Source: Corynebacterium kefirresidentii
GTDB lineage: Bacteria; Actinomycetota; Actinomycetes; Mycobacteriales; Mycobacteriaceae
DNA: 64,000 bases
Assembly (NCBI GenBank): GCA_002154655.1
Contig: NGUZ01000002.1
Location: 186,001 to 250,000, forward strand
Direction: 5' to 3'
Shown here: positions 17,456 to 25,277 of the stretch, in pieces
Numbering within the stretch: the stretch's first letter is position 1
Layout of the letters: the number at the start of each line of letters is the position of its first letter
Position numbers and translations under genes: made by a program
The notes under the pieces: generated by a model
What the model was told of the DNA's origin: nothing
What the model saw: the letters and a program-made list of their open reading frames with translations, nothing else
The model's database searches: none

Positions 17456-18784
17456 TTATTGGAACATTCCCCAGATGGTGGCAAAGAGCACGATAAAGCC
17501 CATGACCGCCACGAAATAGTTGGTCTTTTTGCCACGGAAGCGGGCTAGGGCGTCCACTCGGTAAATGACCCAGATGGGAAGCAGGTAGGTCATGAAGGCG
17601 AAGAAGACGCCGCCCACGACAGAAATCATGTCCAGGATGGAGGGGTTGAAAATTCCTACCAGTGACGTCGCGATGAAGATGAAGAGGTAGGTCCATAGGT
17701 CGAGCGTGCGGGCAGACATCTTCTTTGTGGCTTTCGGTGCAGCTAGGTTGAAGAGGTACTGGGTGCCTTCGATGGTGCCAAGGGCATGGCCGAAATAGGA
17801 AGAAGCCACCGCACAAATAACCACGATGGGTGCCATGTAGGCCATAAATGGGGTGCCGGTTTCGTTGGCGAAGTAGGAAAGTACCGGCAGGTTCTTGTCA
17901 TTTGCCTCCTGCATGCCGTCTGCGCCCATGGCTAGTGCGCAGGACCAGACAAAGAACATAGTGAAGACCGTCAACAAGATGGCGGAATTGCGGATAACCT
18001 TATCGGACTGTGCGTGGTGGTCCGCGCCGTATTCCTTTTCCATGCCCAGCGAGAATTGGGAAATCGCAGCAACGAAGGAGAAGGAGAACACCAAGACGGG
18101 AAGGATAAGGATAATGGCCTTGATAACCCCGCCAGCGGTGTGATCGCCGGCCTCCATGAAGGAGCCGAGGTCCCATTGCGGAATGAGGTAGAGCGATACT
18201 GCTGCCAGCGCCACGATGAGCGGATAAACCACGAACTGGGCAATCTTCAACATGATGGCATTGCCAAAGGCAAGTGCCAGCGTCATCAGTCCTACGCACA
18301 GCGGTGCCAAGACATAGCGAGAAATTTCCGGCCCACCTAGCTGGTTGACGATGAAACTATCGACCGTATTAGTGATCGATACGCCGTAAATGAGCACCAC
18401 CGGGAAGATGGTGAACCAGTAGATAATCGCGAGGATAATGCCGTTGCCCCGGCCAAAGAAGTGTGTGAGTACTGCAAGGACGTCTTCGCCATGCAGCGGC
18501 GAATAGCTAATGATCCAGGAGAAAGCACGGTGGGCCAGGTAGGTCATCGGGAAGATGAGCAGGGTGGCTACCAGTAGCGGGACGAAGCCGAAGCTGCCGG
18601 CGGAAATTGGCAAGAAGAGGATACCTGCGCCCACGGCAGTGCCGAAGAGCGTGATGGTCCACTGGCTATTGACGGCCTTATTGGTAGTCACCTGGCTGCC
18701 GCTTGGGGTGTCTGCGCCGCCGGTAGTGGGTGAACTGGCCGGTGAAGCAGGCGCATTCGAAGTCGTGTGAGACATAGAATTCAT
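17456..18784 (-). CDS. serine/threonine permease, SdaC/TdcC-like (HAAAP family)
   Basis: 442-residue membrane protein with about 11 hydrophobic segments, preceded by a Ser/Pro/Thr-rich cytoplasmic tail of about 35 residues. The first segment WTITLFGTAVGAGILFLPI and later YLFNLAAPKATKK fit the hydroxy/aromatic amino acid permease family (SdaC serine:H+ and TdcC threonine:H+ symporters). It converges on the thrE/MFS block, so an importer and an exporter for the same amino acids lie side by side. Exact substrate inferred. Confidence 0.85.
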   Translation of the reverse strand: MNSMSHTTSNAPASPASSPTTGGADTPSGSQVTTNKAVNSQWTITLFGTAVGAGILFLPISAGSFGFVPLLVATLLIFPMTYLAHRAFSWIISYSPLHGEDVLAVLTHFFGRGNGIILAIIYWFTIFPVVLIYGVSITNTVDSFIVNQLGGPEISRYVLAPLCVGLMTLALAFGNAIMLKIAQFVVYPLIVALAAVSLYLIPQWDLGSFMEAGDHTAGGVIKAIILILPVLVFSFSFVAAISQFSLGMEKEYGADHHAQSDKVIRNSAILLTVFTMFFVWSCALAMGADGMQEANDKNLPVLSYFANETGTPFMAYMAPIVVICAVASSYFGHALGTIEGTQYLFNLAAPKATKKMSARTLDLWTYLFIFIATSLVGIFNPSILDMISVVGGVFFAFMTYLLPIWVIYRVDALARFRGKKTNYFVAVMGFIVLFATIWGMFQ

Positions 18785-18876
18785 CCTTCAGTACTTGTGA
18801 ATAAGACAACATGAACAATCTATCTGAAGGTTTTGGCGAACGAAAGTAAAAGTGTGATCTAAGTTAAATAAATAAT

Positions 18877-18912
18877 AAAGACCGCCGCACCGAGGGTGGT
18901 GTAACGGTCTTT
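18877..18912. terminator. terminator retained behind a decayed gene
   Basis: AAAGACCG / CGGTCTTT stem with an inner CACC/GGTG helix, 25 bp beyond the stop codon of the truncated betaine-binding-protein fragment. It also insulates the sdaC promoter region. Confidence 0.65.
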
Positions 18913-18936
18913 GGGAATCTTGCTAAGGCTTGGCAG

Positions 18937-19080
18937 CTAGTCCGCGATTAGGTTTTCTTCCCTCAAGAAGTCTTGTGCCACGGTGGTGTAGTTCTCGCCG
19001 CCGACGTCGACGCGGGCCTTGAGTTCCTGCATCATTTCGTCGTTAAGCAGCTGTGAAACGAACAAGAAGAAGGCCGCCGC
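18937..19080 (-). pseudogene. C-terminal remnant of a glycine betaine/osmoprotectant ABC substrate-binding protein
   Basis: Minus-strand reading from 19080 gives 47 codons before TAG at 18937-18939, including LLNDEMMQELKARVDVGG and VAQDFLREENLIAD. This pattern, a helix with NDEMMQEL then (V)DV(D/G)G and a final xxFLxExxLI, is the C-terminal end of OpuAC-type betaine-binding proteins. No start codon, signal peptide or ligand-binding body is present; the 5' side runs directly into the terminator of the next gene. Family assignment rests on memory of the C-terminal pattern. Confidence 0.6.
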
Positions 19081-19103
19081 ACCATCAGTGGTGCAGCGGC
19101 CTT
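19070..19103 (-). terminator. rho-independent-type terminator of the secreted-protein gene
   Basis: AAGGCCGC / GCGGCCTT with inner GCACCA / TGGTGC around a TCAG loop. It lies 51 bp after the stop of the minus-strand gene at 19155, and overlaps the first codons of the betaine-binding-protein remnant. Confidence 0.75.
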
Positions 19104-19154
19104 CTCTTTGAGACTGGCTAGGAAACTATGTTCCTAGGGAAGAAGTAGGAGTTC

Positions 19155-20546
19155 TTAGAACAGACCCTCAGCCTTCTTGCCGGTGTCCTTCAAGGTGTGC
19201 TCGCGGGAGTCAACGTTCTGGTCGTTGTGCTTGGAGTCATCACCCTTGATGCGGGAGGTCTGGGTTACCTCGATGTTATTGATGAGGCGGCCTTCCTTGG
19301 TCTTGCCATCGCCGAAGTCCAGGTTCGCAATGCGAGCCTCTTCGCCAGCGTTAATCGGGTTAGCCAGGGTTACCTCGAAGGAGCGGGTGGAGGTCTTCTC
19401 GTTGAAGCCCAGGTCACGGATGTGAGCGCCGTTGGAGGAACGCGGAGTGATGAGGCGGTCAACGCCCTTCGGACCCTTAGCGGTCTTTACATCAACGCGG
19501 AACTGGGTAGCTGGGAACTCACCGTAGTAGCGCTCGGAGCCAACGTTCTTGGCGCGGACTGCAACGGTGCCTGCGAAGCCAGCGTGCTTAGCGCCGGAAA
19601 CGGTCATGTAAGGCTCGAGGTCGAGCTTGTGCTTGGAGTCCTTCTTGTCCTCCTTGGCATCAACCTCTTCCTGCTTCTTCTTGTCAGCAGCCTCTTCGTT
19701 CTTGCCCTCTGCCTCGGATACCTTCTCGGTTGCTTCCTTGGCGTTGCCCTCGGAGTCCTTGATTACCTCAGCGTCAGCCTCGAGGTTCTTGTCCTCTTCC
19801 ACAACCTTCGGGTCGTTGACGTCGGTGGTGTTCTGGGCGTCCTTGTTAGGAGCGTAGGAGTCAGACAGCTTGTCGTACAGCTTGACGCGAACTTCGTTCT
19901 TAACCGGCTGCATTGCATTCCAAGCGGTCGGGGTGGACCAGGTGCCGTTTGGCTTGCAGTACTGCTGGGTACCGGTCATGTTCAGCACGCGGAAGCCGTA
20001 GGTAGCTTCACCGGTGTGGTTTGGCGGAACGTCGTAAGGTCCGATGGACTGGCCAGCCTCCCAGGACAGGGAGTAGGAGGCGCTAGCACCAATCTTGGTT
20101 GCGATCTCGTGGGAGATGCCTGCGGAGCCTTCAGCGTTCTTGCCGGAGCCCTTGCCGCCCAGGTTCATGGACGTGGTCTCGGTGCGGTCACCGTTGACGG
20201 AAACGGAGATGGACTGGGACTTGGACAGATTCTGCTGAAGCGGGATGTCCTTCTTGGTCTGGTTGGTGGTGGAGATGGTGCCGGCCGGCAGGAAGCGATC
20301 GGAAACCTTGTAGACCACGGTGCGGTGGTCCTCCCACGGGTTACATACCGGGCGAGGGTTCAGAACGTTCGCCTTCATGTGGTCGGAACCGTGGGTGGTG
20401 TGGATGATTGGCAGATCCGGGTTCAGCGCCGGGGTTTCCGGGTAGGACTCGGTCTGGGTGGTGGCGCCAGCCAGCGGTGCCGCGAATGCGGTGCCGGCGA
20501 CGATGAGGCCGGCGGTCAGGCCGGTCATGCGACGACGAATCGACAT
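19155..20546 (-). CDS. large secreted protein, possibly aerolysin/ETX-MTX2-like beta protein
   Basis: 463 residues; signal peptide ending near APLAGA (about residue 28). About residues 70-215 are a Ser/Thr-rich, beta-type domain with amphipathic alternation (SQSISVSVNGDRTE), the block GASASYSLSWEAGQSIGPYD, then VPPNHTGEATYGFRV, and a Cys near GTQQYC. This layout resembles the ETX/MTX2 aerolysin-like pore-forming fold, an inference only. About 240-300 form a Lys/Glu/Asp-rich, probably helical linker. The rest looks like a beta-sandwich. No LPXTG anchor or membrane tail is seen, so it is probably released. It has its own terminator and long upstream region. Confidence 0.7.
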   Translation of the reverse strand: MSIRRRMTGLTAGLIVAGTAFAAPLAGATTQTESYPETPALNPDLPIIHTTHGSDHMKANVLNPRPVCNPWEDHRTVVYKVSDRFLPAGTISTTNQTKKDIPLQQNLSKSQSISVSVNGDRTETTSMNLGGKGSGKNAEGSAGISHEIATKIGASASYSLSWEAGQSIGPYDVPPNHTGEATYGFRVLNMTGTQQYCKPNGTWSTPTAWNAMQPVKNEVRVKLYDKLSDSYAPNKDAQNTTDVNDPKVVEEDKNLEADAEVIKDSEGNAKEATEKVSEAEGKNEEAADKKKQEEVDAKEDKKDSKHKLDLEPYMTVSGAKHAGFAGTVAVRAKNVGSERYYGEFPATQFRVDVKTAKGPKGVDRLITPRSSNGAHIRDLGFNEKTSTRSFEVTLANPINAGEEARIANLDFGDGKTKEGRLINNIEVTQTSRIKGDDSKHNDQNVDSREHTLKDTGKKAEGLF

Positions 20547-20659
20547 ATAGAACTTCTCCTAATGCAGGTAGAAAATGAATGAACTTATGAATGAAATCCA
20601 GCAACTCTCGATGTTGCGCTAAGAAAACGCTAAAACAGGCTTAGAGTTAATTCATCTCT

Positions 20660-20789
20660 TAGATGTCTATATATCTGCGCTGCTGGAAGGTAGGTATTTT
20701 TTATATAGACTAAGTGGTTTATTGGATCTTGTCCCCGCTAAGCGGCCGATAGTGCGTCAAAAATTATTGATGGATAGATGTCTATACAT
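20660..20789. promoter_or_regulatory. repeated TAGATGTCTATA motif upstream of the secreted-protein gene
   Basis: Two 15-bp direct repeats, TAGATGTCTATATAT (20660-20674) and TAGATGTCTATACAT (20775-20789), differ at one base. A related inverted copy, TATATAGACTAAG (20703-20715), lies between them. They sit 114-243 bp upstream of the minus-strand start at 20546, the usual place for a regulator-binding array. The 503 bp between 20547 and 21049 otherwise hold no convincing gene. Confidence 0.4.
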
Positions 20790-20811
20790 TGCCTATTTGG
20801 CGCGAATTGGA

Positions 20812-20832
20812 ATACCCCCTATATGGGGGTAT
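20812..20832. promoter_or_regulatory. CsoR-family-type operator palindrome
   Basis: ATACCCCC and GGGGGTAT arms of 8 bp around a TATAT centre. This G/C-tract pseudo-palindrome is the form bound by CsoR-family copper or persulfide repressors (CsoR, CstR). No csoR, copA or copper chaperone gene lies next to it; the nearest gene is the 3' end of the TSUP permease. Confidence 0.5.
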
Positions 20833-21049
20833 TTGACTCTTTTCTAAAGTGACGTGCGAGTCTTGTGGTGAAATTATGGGCGTGCCACTATATGCGTCGT
20901 ACGCTGCATTTAAGCGGGTGAAAGGGGGTTATAAAATGCCTGCGCGTGAATGTTACGTGACATACGTTATAGGTGTTTACATGGCAGAGGTTGGAGTGTT
21001 TCGCAACAGGAGCTTATTGGGGCCTTCCGCTGAGGGGTGAGAAGCAGGG

Positions 21050-21787
21050 CTAGATTAGGGCAGCTTCAATGATGAGCATGAGGGCTGCAGAGATGGCCAC
21101 AATGATGACGATGCGGTTGAGCAGTTTCCTATCTATAAATCGGTTGAGGTAGTTCGCTGCGATAAGTCCAATGACAATAAGGGGGAAATAGGCCGCCGCA
21201 GCGGTTACTTGGGTGCTGCTGATCTGTCCATTGAGCGTCAAAATTATAAGAGAAATTAAGGTTCCGAGGACGAAGGTGCCCGCCAAAGTGCCGCGGGTAC
21301 GGTTCGGATCAAAACGCTTCATAATCAACGCCATGGGCGGGCCGCCTATGGAAGTAGAGGTGCCCAGGATACCGGAGGCTACGCCGGCGATGAGCGTATT
21401 GAGGGTGGTTGGCCGCGGGCTCCATCCCAAACTGGATAGGGTCATGGCAAAGAGTACGGCGCAACCGATGAAGATGGATAATCCATCGGGGGACAGACTC
21501 GCGATTGCCCAAGCGCCTATTAGGGAACCGGGGATGCGGGCAAGAGAAGAGATTCCCACCACGCGCCAAGAAGTCTCGCGGTAGGAGCGCGATAACGTAT
21601 AGCTAGAAATGCACAACGCGAGCAGCAGAATGAGCGTGGGTAGGAGCTCAGGCCGAATGAGCGCGATGATGGGCGTGGCAATGGTCCCTAAACCAAAACC
21701 GATGGCGCCCTGAGTGATGGTGCCGGCAAGGATGAGGAGGCCGATGAAGATATAGGACCATGCGTCCGCGGAGATTCCCAGAAACAT
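21050..21787 (-). CDS. TSUP-family permease (TauE/SafE)
   Basis: 245-residue membrane protein with seven to eight hydrophobic segments and the two internally repeated halves typical of the TauE/SafE family. GFGLGTIATPIIAL near residue 30 and GTSTSIGGPPMALIMKRFDP near 145 are the family signature turns. Members export or import sulfite, sulfonates or other organic anions; the substrate cannot be read here. A second, larger TSUP protein occurs at 33943. Confidence 0.85.
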   Translation of the reverse strand: MFLGISADAWSYIFIGLLILAGTITQGAIGFGLGTIATPIIALIRPELLPTLILLLALCISSYTLSRSYRETSWRVVGISSLARIPGSLIGAWAIASLSPDGLSIFIGCAVLFAMTLSSLGWSPRPTTLNTLIAGVASGILGTSTSIGGPPMALIMKRFDPNRTRGTLAGTFVLGTLISLIILTLNGQISSTQVTAAAAYFPLIVIGLIAANYLNRFIDRKLLNRIVIIVAISAALMLIIEAALI

Positions 21788-21830
21788 AACGAGTGCTAAG
21801 TGTATCTGGGCTCAATCCTGCCGACTAAAC

Positions 21831-22496
21831 CTAGGAAAGGCGAGCTGTCACTTTCTCATTGGAGGCGATTTCCTCCAACCGCTCTGCTGGGCACACGCCG
21901 GCAACGATGACGGCGGAACCTCCCGCGGCGAGGGGCTCGAGCACGGCGCGGGAAAAAGACTCATTATCAGACCAGCCGGTAGATAGCAGGCGCTCGGCGC
22001 TCGCAGGAGTATTGACGAGTTGCGGCAGTGGCTGGGTTTCACCAAAGTACTGATCGCCGTAGAAGCGCACGGTAGGGCCGAAATCAATAGCGCCGGTGGG
22101 TAGATCGCCGCCGGATTCTACGACGCCGCGGCCAAAGGGGTCCTCGCTGATGAGCACGATATCGGCTTGGGGTTGACGTTCATGGGCGGCGGGGTAGCGG
22201 GAGGGGGAGGTAAAGACGACGTCGGCAAGCGTGGCAGACTCGCCAAAGCTATAGGAAGGCCCGGAGGCGAGCGCACCCAAGGCCACAACGGCCGCTTGCC
22301 ACGAGGAGGGCAGATCGATGGCAATGGTGGAATCTGCCTCTAAATCGAGCTCTTCTTCCAGCATATTGGCGATTTTCGCTACCCAATTGTCGAGCGTTTG
22401 CCCGGAAAAATCCATGCGTGCGCCGGTGGTCTCGTTATATACGGTAAGCCGCGGAGAGGCGGCATCGGCATGCAGAAGATGGGCGAGTAGTTCCAT
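21831..22496 (-). CDS. TIGR03089-type protein (acyl-CoA synthetase-like N-terminal fragment family)
   Basis: 221 residues. The start MELLAHLLHADAASPRLTVY and LDNWVAKIANMLEEELDLE match the actinobacterial family TIGR03089, which resembles the N-terminal part of AMP-binding ligases (a truncated adenylation fold) but lacks the ATP-binding signature. Function unknown. It is next to the LCP/wbbL envelope genes in many Corynebacteriales. The ATG at 22496 lies 8 bases after a TACGAT -10 hexamer, with no ribosome-binding site, so a leaderless mRNA is likely. Confidence 0.75.
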   Translation of the reverse strand: MELLAHLLHADAASPRLTVYNETTGARMDFSGQTLDNWVAKIANMLEEELDLEADSTIAIDLPSSWQAAVVALGALASGPSYSFGESATLADVVFTSPSRYPAAHERQPQADIVLISEDPFGRGVVESGGDLPTGAIDFGPTVRFYGDQYFGETQPLPQLVNTPASAERLLSTGWSDNESFSRAVLEPLAAGGSAVIVAGVCPAERLEEIASNEKVTARLS

Positions 22497-22510
22497 ACTC
22501 GCCCATCGTA
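22481..22510 (-). promoter_or_regulatory. leaderless promoter and inverted repeat over the start of the TIGR03089 gene
   Basis: -10 TACGAT at 22510-22505 (minus strand). GGGCGAGTA and TACTCGCCC (22481-22489, 22496-22504) form a perfect 9-bp inverted repeat with a 6-bp spacer spanning the start codon, so it could act as an operator covering the transcription start. Confidence 0.45.
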
Positions 22511-22521
22511 GGGGAGAAGTG

Positions 22522-24153
22522 CTAGTTCACGCAGCGCGGGCCATCGCCACCGGCGTCGATTTCTGGGGAAACCTTGGCGGTACCGAAGTCATCGCCCGGG
22601 GTGCCTACCGGCTGGCTGGACTTGTCTTCCTCCGGCTCTTGGGCGCTGGCCTCCTTATCGGAGGGGCCCTGGTAGTCATCGGTAGCCACGACGATGAGGG
22701 TGTCATTATCGAGCTGCGGGTTCTCTGCCACCGGCAGGCCACCCAGCTTCTTGGCTAGGGCTTTCGCCTCCTTGCTCGTCGGATCAGCGGCTACCACTTG
22801 CGACTCACTGTAGATGCCCGGTTGCGCGTTAGCGGAGCGCTCTACCGTATAGCCCTTGCCCTCAAGCCAAGAGCCGATGCCGGAAGCTAGGCCGTCAATA
22901 TTGCCGGCGTTGAGGACGTGGATATTGATATTAGGATCGACGTCCTTGTCCTTGTCCGCCTTTTTCTGCTTGTCCTTATCCTCGGCCTTGGCCTCATCGG
23001 TGGCTTCATCGTGGGACTTAGCCAAATCGTCCATGAAACGGTGAACCTCGGCGGCGTCGATAGTGACGATAGATTCGCCATAATCGCCCTGGCCGTCGAT
23101 GGAGGTAACCGGGATGGTGGTGAAGGTGACATTGCCGCCCGCCAGGCCGGCAAGCTGGGTAACAAAGCCCATGATGTCCCAGCCCTCATCGATGACTACG
23201 GAGCGTTCCACCGCCTTGGCAATCTTGGAAAGCTTGGAGGGATTAGCCAGGGTGTCATTGTCCAGGATTTTATTGACCAGGGAAGCCATAAAAGCCTGCT
23301 GGCGCACGATGCGGTCGAGGTCGCCGCGCGGCAGGTTGTAGCGCTGGCGCACAAAGGCTAGGGCCTTGGCGCCATCGAGGGTCTGCTTGCCCTTGCTGAA
23401 CTTAGCGCCAGACATATCGTCATTGACGTCATCATTGAGGCAGACTTCGACACCATCGACGGCGTCGGTAAGCAGGGTAAAGCCCAGCAGGCCCACCTCC
23501 GCGTAGTGGTCGATGGACACACCGGTCAAGGACCGCACCATGGCCAATAACCCTTCGCGGCCGGCCTCGACGCCCTGCTTTTCGATGTCCTTATCCGAGT
23601 GCGGCTTCTTTTTGCCCTTTGCTTCAGCCTCTGCGTTTTCCTGCTTGAGCTCGTCCACCTTGGCGTTCTTGTGAGAGGCGAAGACAGCATTCATCTTCAT
23701 ATTGCCGTACTCCGGATCCTTAACATAGGTATCGCGCGGAATGGACACGGCGGTAGCACGGGAACCATCCTCCGGAACGCGGATGAGCATCATGGTGTCG
23801 GTATTTTCCTCACCATCGGCCACGCCGGCGTGCAGGTCTGCTAGTTCCTTATCGGAGAGGGGATCGCCCTTTGCATCGGTACGCGAATCCTTGCCCACCA
23901 GCAAGATATCCACCGCGCCATCGAGTGAGTCACCGGAAAGTCCCTTGCCGCCTAAGGACAAGTCCTTGGCAGAAGACATACCATTATCAAGCCGGCCGAC
24001 GGTGGCATAACCCACGCCAGATACCACCAGGATAAGGGCGGATAGCAGGGCAACGATCGTCTTTATGGCCGTGGAACCTTTTTGCTTTACCGCACTAGCG
24101 GCAGAGGGCGCCGGCTGAATGGTGCGCGCCCGGCGAGTGTTCTCAGAAGTCAC
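22522..24153 (-). CDS. LytR-CpsA-Psr (LCP) family envelope ligase with LytR_C domain
   Basis: 543 residues from a GTG at 24153. One N-terminal membrane anchor (TIVALLSALILVVSGVGYAT) is followed by the LCP catalytic domain: ILLVGKDSRTD, the SIPRDTYV Arg motif, and AFVRQRYNLPRGDLDRIVRQQ with paired arginines. A Lys/Asp-rich linker (about 400-425) leads to a C-terminal LytR_C domain (IHVLNAGNIDGLASGIGSWL). LCP enzymes transfer undecaprenyl-linked glycopolymer, in this phylum arabinogalactan, to peptidoglycan. Its position beside wbbL, which makes the linker rhamnose, supports that role. An upstream TTG/GTG start cannot be excluded. Confidence 0.9.
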   Translation of the reverse strand: MTSENTRRARTIQPAPSAASAVKQKGSTAIKTIVALLSALILVVSGVGYATVGRLDNGMSSAKDLSLGGKGLSGDSLDGAVDILLVGKDSRTDAKGDPLSDKELADLHAGVADGEENTDTMMLIRVPEDGSRATAVSIPRDTYVKDPEYGNMKMNAVFASHKNAKVDELKQENAEAEAKGKKKPHSDKDIEKQGVEAGREGLLAMVRSLTGVSIDHYAEVGLLGFTLLTDAVDGVEVCLNDDVNDDMSGAKFSKGKQTLDGAKALAFVRQRYNLPRGDLDRIVRQQAFMASLVNKILDNDTLANPSKLSKIAKAVERSVVIDEGWDIMGFVTQLAGLAGGNVTFTTIPVTSIDGQGDYGESIVTIDAAEVHRFMDDLAKSHDEATDEAKAEDKDKQKKADKDKDVDPNINIHVLNAGNIDGLASGIGSWLEGKGYTVERSANAQPGIYSESQVVAADPTSKEAKALAKKLGGLPVAENPQLDNDTLIVVATDDYQGPSDKEASAQEPEEDKSSQPVGTPGDDFGTAKVSPEIDAGGDGPRCVN

Positions 24154-24277
24154 AAGTGGAGGCTTTCTAGATTGGTGGGGATCTGGAGACAGTTTAGGGC
24201 AGAACGTTAAAAAATTAGTGATCCGCGTCCGATTTCGCGTGTTCGGGCAGTGTCCCTGCCCAGCGCGAGGAGTGCTT

Positions 24278-25177
24278 GTGACTAAGCTCGTGGCCATTGT
24301 GACTACTCCAACTCAACTCCCTCTGGCCGTGATCACCGTGACTTATAGTCCCGGACAATACCTCGGTAGTTTTTTAGACTCCCTGCCGAGTGCGTACGCC
24401 CGCGGCACCAAGGTGGTGCTTGCGGATAATGGCTCTACCGACGGTGTTCCCGAGGCTGCCGCCCGCGAGCGCGCCGGGGTAGATTTCCTCGATACCGGCG
24501 GGAATATCGGCTACGGCGCTGGCATGAATGCCGGTGCCCGCTTTGCCCGCGAGCGCGGCGGAGTAGATGAGGAATTTTTCCTGATTTCCAACCCGGATGT
24601 TGCTTTTAGACCGGGATCTATCGATCGGCTCATCGAGTGTGCCCGCCAGTGGCCGGACGCCGCGGCCGTGGGCCCGCGCATAGTAGAGCCGGACGGCACC
24701 AATTACCCCTCTGCGCGTGCCGTGCCCACCGTAGCGACCGGCATTGGGCACGCACTCTTTTCCTCGATCTGGCCCTCTAATCCGTGGTCGCGCGCTTATC
24801 GCAATGAAACCGATATGACTACGCAGCGGCCGGCTGGTTGGTTATCTGGGTCCTGCCTTCTTGTGCGTTGGGATGCTTTCGAGGCCATCGGCGGATTTGA
24901 TGAGCGTTACTTCATGTACCTCGAAGATGTAGATCTAGGCGATCGCTTCGCGCGTGCCGGCTACCAAAACATTTTCTGCCCAGAAGCAGTCATCAGTCAC
25001 GCCAAGGGACATTCCACACAAGCGCACGCCGGCGCCATGCTACGCGCTCACCACAACTCCGCCTATCGCTTCCAAGCAGACCGCCACCCCGCCTGGTGGC
25101 AGGCCCCATTGCGTGGTGCACTGTGGCTGGGGCTGCGGGTGCGTGGGTTAATTGCCTCGGCATCGGCAGGTTCTTAG
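24278..25177 (+). CDS. wbbL: dTDP-Rha:GlcNAc-diphosphoryl-polyprenol alpha-3-L-rhamnosyltransferase
   Basis: 299-residue GT2 glycosyltransferase, GT-A fold: LAVITVTYSPGQYL at the start, LADNGSTDG near residue 47, FFLISNPDV (DxD-type site), and the acceptor-side PRIVEPDG and RYFMYLEDVDLGDRF motifs typical of WbbL. It adds the rhamnose of the arabinogalactan-peptidoglycan linker unit on the inner membrane face. The GTG at 24278 is chosen because GAGGAG lies five bases upstream. Divergent from the LCP ligase and upstream of manC, as in other Corynebacteriales. Confidence 0.9.
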   Translation: MTKLVAIVTTPTQLPLAVITVTYSPGQYLGSFLDSLPSAYARGTKVVLADNGSTDGVPEAAARERAGVDFLDTGGNIGYGAGMNAGARFARERGGVDEEFFLISNPDVAFRPGSIDRLIECARQWPDAAAVGPRIVEPDGTNYPSARAVPTVATGIGHALFSSIWPSNPWSRAYRNETDMTTQRPAGWLSGSCLLVRWDAFEAIGGFDERYFMYLEDVDLGDRFARAGYQNIFCPEAVISHAKGHSTQAHAGAMLRAHHNSAYRFQADRHPAWWQAPLRGALWLGLRVRGLIASASAGS

Positions 25178-25277
25178 GCCGCGGTGCGCGTGCCGTTGAC
25201 CTAGATTGCGCTTTTAAGCTCTACACTGTCCCTCAGAAAATCACCGAATAAAACTGTCCGCATACATAAGGAAGACT

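Noticed and set aside
19197..20582. A 461-codon open frame antisense to the secreted-protein gene
   Set aside because: It mirrors the gene almost exactly; its Val/Leu/Gly-rich product is the usual by-product of GC-rich codon use, and the sense strand has a signal peptide, start and terminator.
20849..21040. 63-codon frame starting TCESCGE after the CsoR-type palindrome
   Set aside because: No ribosome-binding site, no similarity I recognise, and composition unlike the neighbours. Kept only as a possibility in the operator finding.
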